Shown one piece after another: positions 6,373-14,272 of a stretch of DNA of 21,727 nt. The stretch's first letter is position 1. Each line of letters starts with the position of its first letter. Made by a program: the position numbers and the translations under genes. The notes beneath the pieces are model-generated. The model had not been told where the DNA came from. It did no database searches and saw only the letters and a list, made by a program, of their open reading frames with translations. The DNA comes from Clostridiales bacterium. Lineage in GTDB: Bacteria; Bacillota; Clostridia; Christensenellales; Borkfalkiaceae. The DNA lies in assembly GCA_015069525.1 (NCBI GenBank), contig SVIK01000010.1:1-21727 (forward strand), in the 5' to 3' direction.

Positions 6373-9300
6373 TCAATCCCTTTTGCCACGACGGACGAGC
6401 GCACAAGCGCCACCCACCGTCATAAGGGCAATCACGGAATATACTCCGCCCAATACGCTTCCACAGCCCTCGTCCTTTTCAGGCTCCGGCGTGGGCGTTT
6501 CTTCGGGTACTTCGGGGGTAGGTTCCGTCGGCGTTTCTTCTTCCTCCGCCGTTTCCGTCACTTTGACGTCGTCGATTTGGAATTTCTTGCTGTTTTCTCC
6601 GTCGTTATAACGAAGCTCTACGTACAAGTCCTCCATTTTCAAAGGTCCAGTCAAGACGGTCACGTGCTCGGTGCCGACTACGCGTTGTTCGCCCGTTTCG
6701 TAGACGAGGGTGAGTACCAAGCCCGTCATATCAAACGTTTCGCCAACGACGTAATTCATTTTTACGTTGCTGATATCGTATTTAATCGCTTTAAGCTTTA
6801 CAATAATATCGAATTGCTTGTTGGCATTACGGATAGCCGTTTCCGCCTCTTGCAACTGCGTTTCTTTGTCTTGTACGAACGGCGCTTGCCCTTCGTCTTT
6901 CATGAGCAAATCAAACGTCGTGCGAAGTGATTTGATAACGTCGCCACAAGCGAGAACTTCCGCTTTCTTCGCTTCGTCCGTCTTATCCCACGTTGCCCAC
7001 GTCTTAATTTCGGCGATAGGCAAATTTTCCAACGTGTTAAGCCATGCTCTCGTCGTATCCGTCTTAACAATGCTCGTTTGGTTTTTCGTGCCAAAGTATG
7101 CGCTGTATACGTAATTGTCATAGCCCACGCCGTTGACGGGATAGTTCATGATAAGCGTGCTCTTTTGTCCGCCAAAGCTGGTAAAGTTATAGAAATACGT
7201 TTCAAAGTTGGTATTGTAGTAGCCTTTATAGTACGCAGCCGATTTTTCGTCCGCCACCGCTTCTATCCACGTCGCTACCTCTTCGCAATAGGTCGTTTCC
7301 AAGATAGGTGCTTGGATACTCTCGAAAGTGTATTCCTTAATGCCACTCGCAAAGAACGCGTCGTCGCCGATTGCTTTTACGCTGTACGGAAGCACGACAC
7401 AATCCAAGCCCGCGTTTCCGCCTTTATTGATTTCAAGGAAGGACGCCGATTGCACGTAGATAGTACCGTCTACCAACTTATACGTCTTAACGCCGTCCAC
7501 CGCCGTTTGTTCACGTGCGGAGGGATAAGAAACGATTTCGTACGTCTTTGCTTGCTTATCGATATAACGGTACAATACGCCGTAGCCCGTCGCATCCGCA
7601 TCGAATACCACGAAGCTTTCGTTGCCGTCCGCCACCGTAAAGCCTTTCAAGTTCTTGGAAGACGCAAACGCACCGAACGCAATCTCACGTACGCTTGCAG
7701 GCAAGTCCACCGTCGTTTCGCCACCGTTTAAGAACGCATACGCGCCAATCTTTTCCACCTTGGGGAAAGAAATGCTAGTATACTTCCCTTCCTTGGTGCC
7801 GTTTGCATTTTCTACCGCAAATGCACCCACACCGATTTCTTTTGCATTAGCAAGGTTCAACGCCGTTAATGCCGTGTTATAGAACGCTTGCGTGCCAATC
7901 ACCGTCACTTTATCAAGGTTATTCACCGTTGCAAGGCTTTGACATCCGTCAAACGCTTGCATACCTACTACGTTGTTCGTATCCGCGGAAGAAAGCGTCA
8001 CTTCCGTCAAGCGCAAACAGCCGTAGAACATACCCGTGCCTACTTCCGTTTGTCCGTCTGCAAACGTGAACGTTTCAATCGCCGTGTTCGCAAACGTGTA
8101 TTCGCCCGTCGCCGTAGCGTCTTTACCAAACGAAGCTTCTTTTAAATTGGACGCGCGTACGAACGTGAACGCCCCCAATTTCGTAATGGAAGGCAATTGC
8201 GCGCTCGTCAAAACGGAACATTCGTAGAATACGCCTTCGCCCATTTGCGAAAGAGCGTCCGTCAATACCAAAGCATTGGTGGGAAGCGTTTCAAATTTCG
8301 CTTCTTCCGTCACGATTTTTTGAAGCGCTAAGCAGTTTCTAAACGCATAATCGCCAATCATTTGCACGTTCGGCAAATAGCTGTTATGAAGCGCCGAATA
8401 AGCAAATGCGTATTCTCCAATCTCCGTCACCAATTCGCTTACGGCAATCGAAGCTATACTTGATTGATAGAACGCTTTTGCAGGGATTTTGGTAATGCTT
8501 GTGTCACTCAAATCCAAGCCCGCAAGCTTCGTATTAAAGAACGCGCCCTCGCCGATAACGTCTACGTTTTCCGCATTTTCAAACGTGATTGCGTTAAGAT
8601 TGCTGTTTGCAAACGCATACGAACCGATTTCCTTAACGCTTGCGGGGATTTCAAACGAGCCCGTAAGCGAAGTATTTACAAGCAAGATTTTCGTCTTGTT
8701 GCCGTTATAAATAACACCCGCTTCTTCCGTATATTTTGCGCCGTTGTATCCGTCGGCGAGTTTTACTGTGATGCCGTCGAAGGACATACCGCCAAGACGC
8801 ATTGCATCTAAATCGAAACTGTCGTTTATCGCAATTTCCGCAATATCGCTACCTGCAAATGCATTTGCGCCAATCGTACGAATAATTTCGTTATTGAAAT
8901 CGATAGAGAAGCCGTTTCTCGTGTCGATACCGCAGTTTTGGAAAGCTCTTTCGCCGATATCGAATTCTAAGTTCACACCCTCGGGGGAAGCAAACTTCAC
9001 CCCTTTGAGGTTGACGCAATCCATAAATGCGCCTTCGCCAATATTGGGCGTTTGCAACGTAATAACGTCACGCAAGCCCGTACAGCCCTTGAACGCTTCT
9101 TTGCCAATCGCCGTGAACCTACCCGTCGTGATGCTTTCGAGATTTTCACAGCCCTCGAATACGTTGTCGCCCATAACGAACGTTCCTGAAATATCCACGC
9201 TCGTTAAGCCCGTGCACCCCTTGAACGCTCTATGGTACATCGTACCGATGTTATCCATTTTCAAGATTTCCGAAAGAGAGGTACACCCGACGAAGCAATC

Positions 9301-12300
9301 TTGCGCAACCGTAATCGTTTTCGTGTTCGTTAAATCGATTTTCTTTAACTTCTTACAGTTCTTAAACGCTTCGCCGTAAATGAGTGCCAAATCCGCCCAG
9401 TCGATTTCCGAATTGATTATTTTCGTGGTACCCGCAACCGTTTCACGATGACTCGTGGAAACGAAGTACACTTCTTCAAGTGCGGAACAGTTTTCAAACG
9501 CGCCCTCTTGAATTTGTACGACGGAAGCGGGAATAACAATCTTTTTAACGTTGTCGTTATCCTTGAACGCATCCTCGCCGATATACATAATGTTCATATC
9601 GGTGGGAATCCAAAGCACGCCGTCCTCTTTGTTATAGCCCACGCCGTTATAATCGTACAACGTATAGTTGCTCACGTCGAATTCGTCCACGACGTCAAGC
9701 GTGACGGACGCTACGTTCATCGTCGGCACGTTGCCTCTATATATCTTCGCTTCAATAGCAACCATACCCTTTTTCTTCGTGTATACGTTGCCCATTTGGT
9801 CTACCGTAGCGATATTGTCGTCGTAGCTAGACCAACGTATGTTAAGCCCTGTCATGGGATGATACCAAGGCTCGATAATCGTCTGCAAGGAGAAGGATTG
9901 ACCAGCATTTACTTCCACCCTGCCTTCCGCCTTGGAAAGCGCTTCCCCTGCCGTCTTGATAACGCCAAAGGAAATGTTCGGTTCGGAAAGCGATTTCTTG
10001 TTTTCCGTGACGGTGACGTTTACTTTTTGTACACCGCCCTTACGGTTGCTGACGGAAATAACCACTTCACCCGTTGCAAGCCCAACGATTTCCCCGTTTT
10101 TAACCCCTGCGATTTGGGGCGCGGAAGACGTCCACGAGAAGTTGGACAAATCTGCGTTCCCTTCGTAAACGAGGTTTACCTTATGTGTGTCGTAAATATC
10201 AAGCGTAATGTTATTCTCCCCTTCCGCCAAGGCAAAGCCGTCGTTTTCGGGAAGCACACCCGTGTGCAGATTATCCAAATTAAGCTGATACAAACAACTG
10301 TTTACCGCATAGTCGTCTACTTGAATATACAACTGATTGCCGTATTGTTCATAAATATCCGTGATATCAATGGAAACGGTCGTCGTGCTGTTTTTATTTT
10401 GCGCTCTTACAGGCGTCGCGTAATCGGTTGCAAGTTGCAACACGAGCTCGCCTTCGGAATTGGTTTTAGGATAGCAAAGCATAATTGCCTGTGCGTAATG
10501 GTTATCGTAAACGTCCATATCAAGGTAAATCGTTTGCTTTTCCTTACCGCTACTGTCCTTCGATGTCTTATATCTAATACGTGCGTCTTCCAATACAGGC
10601 GCTTCGTAGTCCACCGTGAACGTGAACGAATACGTTCCGCGCATATTGTTCGGGTTTGCGCCCTCGGGCAAGTTTTCGTCGTCCGCGAATATCGTGTACT
10701 TATCAGGGTCGTTCATATAGAACATGAAATCCATTTGGTACTGCCCGTTTGCAAGCAAGCCAAGCTGTTCGGGGTACAGTTCAAGTTCTACGTTGCCAGG
10801 CACCGCTTGACCGCCACCCGCGTACGCTTTACCCACACGATTGATTTCTTTATCCACGAGGATTTTTTCGCCCGTTTCTACGTTGGTGAGCGAATAGGTG
10901 ACCAAACGCGCGTTGCGCAGTAGCCCTGCGTAAACCGCTTTGATACCCGTCGTCGTCAAATAGTTTTCCGTGCTATCGTCGCCGAAGAAATTATTATAAC
11001 GGGAAACCGCGTTGAATTTTTCGTCCGTGTATACGGGGTCGTCGTTGTCTTCGTCTACAAGGTAAACGTATCCGCCCATGGGAAGAATATACTTTTCATT
11101 GTAGTAGATAGAGTACGGTTGCGTAGCCCATACGCTCGCCTTTCTCTTTTCAATCTCTTCAAGGCTGGGGTCCGCTTCGTCCTTTGCCACTTCATACGCC
11201 GTATAGTCAAGCATATCCGCGCCTTCCCAATCCCCGTGGAAACCGAGGAAAGGAATGCTCAAATCGCATTGGCTATCGTCCGTAGATACAAGCTTTAAGA
11301 AACCTTCCAAATACATACCGCTGGGGAAGTTCTTTTCGCCCATATAGGCAAGCTCGTCTTGCGAAAGTTCTAACTGCACGCTAATCTTCAACGTTTTGCC
11401 CGCTTCTACGGTAATCGTATTTCCCGACAATGCCTCGTCGTTGACAAACCAATCGGGAGCGATATCGGTGAACGAGTGCGCTTGCTCTGCAATAGCAAGC
11501 CCGTCCGCCGCCACCGTTTCCGTGAAGAAGAGGTAGTCCGTCGTAAAGCTCAAATCGCTGTCGCCAAAGTTGGTCACGTTAAAGGTGAGCCTTTCCTTGG
11601 AGATAACCCCCGTCTTTTGCGGGTCGTCGCCGATTTCAAGCTTGGGGCGGTAATCGCTTTCCGCTTTGTCTACGGAAAGGAACGCCGTCGTCTTGGTCAC
11701 TACGTTGTCAAGACTACCAAGCCCTGCACCCTGTTTACGAGGGGAGTACGGTCTACCCGCTTGGTCGCGTACCGTCGTTGCCGTACTCATCATCAATTGG
11801 TTGGCAAGGCGGTTGACCTTTACGTTATCGATAGCGCCTTCCTCGTCAATGACAAGCGCGCGCGTGGAAGGATTGTTTTTAATGTAGTTGCGTACGATTG
11901 CCATAACGCCCGCCATGTTCGGCGACGCCATGGACGTACCGCTTTGTTCGCCGTAGCCACCAGGAACGGTCGAGGTGATTTCTCCACCGTGCGCCGTGAT
12001 TTCCGGCTTCAAGCGCAAATCGTGCGTAGGACCCCACGAAGAGAATTCACTCATGAAAGGACCTGCCGAAGTGTCTTTGCTAATCGTGAGTTCACCAACG
12101 GCAAGCGCAGGCAAGTTGCCCTTGCTATCCCTCGTCAAGTTGATGAGTGCGTTGCCCGCGTCCATATCGATAGAGATGGCAGGGATACGCATATCTTCGT
12201 CAATTTCGCCGAGGTTCATACGGATAAGACCTGCAACGTTGTTGTATACGATAATGGCTTTCGCACCCATACGCTTCGCCATTTGTACCTTTTCTTGGAA

Positions 12301-13956
12301 GGTAGAATCGCCACGTTTAACGAGTGCGATTGCGTTCGGGTTTTGTTTGAAATACGTTCTAATCGTCGAAGTATAATGCCCCATGTCGCCCGTGCCAGGG
12401 ATAACGACGTATTCAAACGTCCCCTCGCTTGCATCCGCGCCGAGCATTTGTTCCACGAAATCGAAAGGATTGCTGTTTTCGTCACGCGATTCTTCGAAGA
12501 AAATGAATTCCCCTTCCCCTTCGCCTGCCGTAGCCGATTTGCCCTTTGCATAGCCTATCATATACGGAGATTCTTGTCCGCTAATACTTGCAACGGAAAG
12601 TGCCGAAGCAAACGTAGAAGGCGAACCTACCGTGCTGGAATCGGGGTTTTGTTTGAGGTTCGTACCGAACACACCGCCGTAGCCAGAGCTATAATCGTTG
12701 CTCGCCGCGCAAACGAGGCTAATACCTTCCTTTTGGATAGCTTCGTAAACGGCGTTGAGCATTTCACCCTCGTCGTCCCCGTCGTTCGTCGTGGAGAAAC
12801 CGCAAGAAGTACCAAGCGACATATTGATAACGTCTACTTCAAGCATGACGCAGTCTTCCAACGCCGCGATAATATCTTCGGGGGTTGCACCGCCAAGCTC
12901 GGGGTCTTCCAAGTCGTCGGTGAATACCTTACAGATGACGAGCTGGGAATCGGGCACGACGCTTCTAAATTCGTCATGAATATCGTTGCCGTCTTTATCG
13001 GTGTACCCGACGTCCTCCGTCGTATAACCGCCGATGATACCTGCAACGTGCGTGCCGTGGTTGGAGTAGGAAGGATATACGTCGGCGTCGTCGTCCGCAT
13101 AGTCGTACGCGAACGGCACTTTCGAGCTAACGTATACGTCTTTCGTTTCCAAACCGCTCGTGCGTTCTTCCGCGTTCAAATTCTTTGCGCTCAATTTAGA
13201 GGAAACGGCGTCCTTCGACCAAGCAGGATTTTCCGGCTGTCTTTGGAAGGCTTCGTGCGTATAGTCCAAACCGGTGTCGAGGATAGCGACAACCGTGCCC
13301 TCGCCGTAATCGTTTTCCTGTCCGTTTACGTTCGTATACGACGTAGAGTTGTATATACCCGTTTTGTAAACGCTCGTTTTATTAAACACTTCTTGCGAAG
13401 CTTTTGTTTGAATCGTTTTCGGCTCTGCATACGTCGTCGTAATAACGACCGAATCCACCCCTTGCATTTGCTTGATGGCGGAAACGTATTTCGTATCCAA
13501 TTCTACTGCGACGGCGTTGAGAAGGGTGTTGTATCTGCCCACTTCCGTAAACGAAACGCCCGATTGTTTCAAACGGCGCAAGAAATCGTTTTGTTCCTTG
13601 TAAATATTCGCAAGGGTATTTTGTCCCGTAAACGTATTCAAATACGAATTAACGGAAGTATCCCCCGACGCTTCCGCAAGGGAATCCCCCGAAAGCGTAA
13701 TCATTACGTTTCGCGTTTCATACGTAGGCGTCGTATCCGTATTTTTTAAAACGGAATCATTAAACTGACTTTCACGAAGCGCCGAGGTATTGATGCTACC
13801 CGTCACGTCCTTAAACGCTACATTCGTGGAGCTTACGGACGTCGAAGACAACGTTTCCTCCGACGCGTCGCTACGAATCGCTTGTTCGAGAACGAACGTG
13901 GATAATAATCCCAACGAAAGCGCTCCACATATAATCCGCTTACTAAGTTTTTTCAT
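6373..13956 (-). CDS. Giant secreted subtilisin-family (S8) protease with PA, Ig-like and BspA-type LRR repeats
   Basis: A 2527-residue protein. ATG at 13956-13954 is preferred over an upstream in-frame ATG (14025) because GAGGAGG lies five bases before it and a signal peptide (MKKLSKRIICGALSLGLLST) follows directly. The catalytic triad is intact: Asp227 (AILDTGLD), His300 (NHGTHVAG), Ser675 (SGTSMASP), with oxyanion Asn420 (AASND). A PA insert lies at about 515-625 (ALVKRGDSTFQEKVQMAKRM and on), as in lactocepin/C5a-peptidase-type enzymes. Next come an Fn3-like region (about 780-1200), Big2-like domains (about 1265-1410), a long array of BspA-type LRRs (about 1455-2215; motif IGEGAFxxCxxL), a Big_3-like domain (about 2385-2465), a Pro/Glu-rich spacer, and a C-terminal Cys-Gly plus hydrophobic helix plus RRGKR, without LPXTG. 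It should act outside the cell on proteins or peptides. Upstream residues 30-200 resemble an inhibitor-type propeptide. Own promoter; monocistronic. Confidence 0.95.
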   Translation of the reverse strand: MKKLSKRIICGALSLGLLSTFVLEQAIRSDASEETLSSTSVSSTNVAFKDVTGSINTSALRESQFNDSVLKNTDTTPTYETRNVMITLSGDSLAEASGDTSVNSYLNTFTGQNTLANIYKEQNDFLRRLKQSGVSFTEVGRYNTLLNAVAVELDTKYVSAIKQMQGVDSVVITTTYAEPKTIQTKASQEVFNKTSVYKTGIYNSTSYTNVNGQENDYGEGTVVAILDTGLDYTHEAFQRQPENPAWSKDAVSSKLSAKNLNAEERTSGLETKDVYVSSKVPFAYDYADDDADVYPSYSNHGTHVAGIIGGYTTEDVGYTDKDGNDIHDEFRSVVPDSQLVICKVFTDDLEDPELGGATPEDIIAALEDCVMLEVDVINMSLGTSCGFSTTNDGDDEGEMLNAVYEAIQKEGISLVCAASNDYSSGYGGVFGTNLKQNPDSSTVGSPSTFASALSVASISGQESPYMIGYAKGKSATAGEGEGEFIFFEESRDENSNPFDFVEQMLGADASEGTFEYVVIPGTGDMGHYTSTIRTYFKQNPNAIALVKRGDSTFQEKVQMAKRMGAKAIIVYNNVAGLIRMNLGEIDEDMRIPAISIDMDAGNALINLTRDSKGNLPALAVGELTISKDTSAGPFMSEFSSWGPTHDLRLKPEITAHGGEITSTVPGGYGEQSGTSMASPNMAGVMAIVRNYIKNNPSTRALVIDEEGAIDNVKVNRLANQLMMSTATTVRDQAGRPYSPRKQGAGLGSLDNVVTKTTAFLSVDKAESDYRPKLEIGDDPQKTGVISKERLTFNVTNFGDSDLSFTTDYLFFTETVAADGLAIAEQAHSFTDIAPDWFVNDEALSGNTITVEAGKTLKISVQLELSQDELAYMGEKNFPSGMYLEGFLKLVSTDDSQCDLSIPFLGFHGDWEGADMLDYTAYEVAKDEADPSLEEIEKRKASVWATQPYSIYYNEKYILPMGGYVYLVDEDNDDPVYTDEKFNAVSRYNNFFGDDSTENYLTTTGIKAVYAGLLRNARLVTYSLTNVETGEKILVDKEINRVGKAYAGGGQAVPGNVELELYPEQLGLLANGQYQMDFMFYMNDPDKYTIFADDENLPEGANPNNMRGTYSFTFTVDYEAPVLEDARIRYKTSKDSSGKEKQTIYLDMDVYDNHYAQAIMLCYPKTNSEGELVLQLATDYATPVRAQNKNSTTTVSIDITDIYEQYGNQLYIQVDDYAVNSCLYQLNLDNLHTGVLPENDGFALAEGENNITLDIYDTHKVNLVYEGNADLSNFSWTSSAPQIAGVKNGEIVGLATGEVVISVSNRKGGVQKVNVTVTENKKSLSEPNISFGVIKTAGEALSKAEGRVEVNAGQSFSLQTIIEPWYHPMTGLNIRWSSYDDNIATVDQMGNVYTKKKGMVAIEAKIYRGNVPTMNVASVTLDVVDEFDVSNYTLYDYNGVGYNKEDGVLWIPTDMNIMYIGEDAFKDNDNVKKIVIPASVVQIQEGAFENCSALEEVYFVSTSHRETVAGTTKIINSEIDWADLALIYGEAFKNCKKLKKIDLTNTKTITVAQDCFVGCTSLSEILKMDNIGTMYHRAFKGCTGLTSVDISGTFVMGDNVFEGCENLESITTGRFTAIGKEAFKGCTGLRDVITLQTPNIGEGAFMDCVNLKGVKFASPEGVNLEFDIGERAFQNCGIDTRNGFSIDFNNEIIRTIGANAFAGSDIAEIAINDSFDLDAMRLGGMSFDGITVKLADGYNGAKYTEEAGVIYNGNKTKILLVNTSLTGSFEIPASVKEIGSYAFANSNLNAITFENAENVDVIGEGAFFNTKLAGLDLSDTSITKIPAKAFYQSSIASIAVSELVTEIGEYAFAYSALHNSYLPNVQMIGDYAFRNCLALQKIVTEEAKFETLPTNALVLTDALSQMGEGVFYECSVLTSAQLPSITKLGAFTFVRASNLKEASFGKDATATGEYTFANTAIETFTFADGQTEVGTGMFYGCLRLTEVTLSSADTNNVVGMQAFDGCQSLATVNNLDKVTVIGTQAFYNTALTALNLANAKEIGVGAFAVENANGTKEGKYTSISFPKVEKIGAYAFLNGGETTVDLPASVREIAFGAFASSKNLKGFTVADGNESFVVFDADATGYGVLYRYIDKQAKTYEIVSYPSAREQTAVDGVKTYKLVDGTIYVQSASFLEINKGGNAGLDCVVLPYSVKAIGDDAFFASGIKEYTFESIQAPILETTYCEEVATWIEAVADEKSAAYYKGYYNTNFETYFYNFTSFGGQKSTLIMNYPVNGVGYDNYVYSAYFGTKNQTSIVKTDTTRAWLNTLENLPIAEIKTWATWDKTDEAKKAEVLACGDVIKSLRTTFDLLMKDEGQAPFVQDKETQLQEAETAIRNANKQFDIIVKLKAIKYDISNVKMNYVVGETFDMTGLVLTLVYETGEQRVVGTEHVTVLTGPLKMEDLYVELRYNDGENSKKFQIDDVKVTETAEEEETPTEPTPEVPEETPTPEPEKDEGCGSVLGGVYSVIALMTVGGACALVRRGKRD

Positions 13957-14063
13957 AAAGCCTCCTCGCCATAACGGCGTTTTTGTTCGACTGTGCCCCG
14001 TGTTTTTCACAACCTTCTTACGCAAGACAACAATACTGCATTATAACATACTATATCTTCATT

Positions 14064-14092
14064 ATTTTATCGTAAAGCGGGACTTTTGTCAA
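14064..14092 (-). promoter_or_regulatory. Promoter of the giant protease gene
   Basis: On the minus strand, TTGACA (14092-14087), 17-bp spacer, TAAAAT (14069-14064). The predicted start near 14057 gives a leader of about 100 nt. It lies downstream of the alternative ATG's position only by about 30 bases, and the strong ribosome binding site is at the later ATG (13956). Confidence 0.85.
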
Positions 14093-14101
14093 GCATTTTC
14101 G

Positions 14102-14124
14102 CGCGCATACGCGTATAATGCGCG
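14102..14124. promoter_or_regulatory. Inverted repeat upstream of the protease promoter
   Basis: CGCGCAT (14102-14108) and ATGCGCG (14118-14124) form a perfect inverted repeat with a 9-bp spacer. It begins 10 bp upstream of the -35 of the minus-strand promoter, a possible activator or repressor site. It is G/C-rich in an A/T-rich background. The binding protein is unknown. Confidence 0.4.
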
Positions 14125-14181
14125 AATTTACACACAATTTTTATGAAGGCATTTTTACCTTCCTCTTTTGCGCTACTACAA

Positions 14182-14195
14182 GGATAGAACTATCC
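14182..14195. promoter_or_regulatory. 14-bp palindrome just upstream of the VTT-acyltransferase promoter
   Basis: GGATAGAACTATCC is a perfect inverted repeat (6-bp arms, AA centre) that ends 8 bp before the -35 hexamer of the plus-strand promoter. Size and placement fit an operator for a dimeric regulator. No regulator gene is in the window. Confidence 0.45.
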
Positions 14196-14203
14196 CCAAA
14201 CGC

Positions 14204-14232
14204 TTGACTTATAAGCATAAATTATGTATAAT
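14204..14232 (+). promoter_or_regulatory. Promoter of the VTT-acyltransferase/YfcC operon
   Basis: TTGACT (14204-14209), 17-bp spacer, TATAAT (14227-14232). The predicted start near 14239 rules out the upstream in-frame ATG at 14168 and supports the ATG at 14273. Confidence 0.85.
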
Positions 14233-14272
14233 AATATATAATGACTTTCTTTTGAGGAATTGGAAAAACGCT

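Noticed and set aside
7300..9600. Short regularly repeating DNA within the protease gene, CRISPR-like at first glance
   Set aside because: The periodicity follows leucine-rich repeats of about 23 codons with variable sequence; it is coding, not a CRISPR array.
9448..10923. A 491-codon plus-strand open frame antisense to the protease LRR/Ig region
   Set aside because: Same composition bias, no recognisable motif, no promoter or ribosome binding site.
11476..13749. A 757-codon open frame on the plus strand, antisense to the protease
   Set aside because: Arg/Val/His-rich translation with no domain, no ribosome binding site, and complete overlap with a strongly supported gene; it reflects codon bias of the opposite strand.
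13957..14025. Upstream in-frame ATG for the protease at 14025
   Set aside because: It would place 23 non-signal residues before the signal peptide and lacks a good ribosome binding site, whereas GAGGAGG precedes the ATG at 13956.
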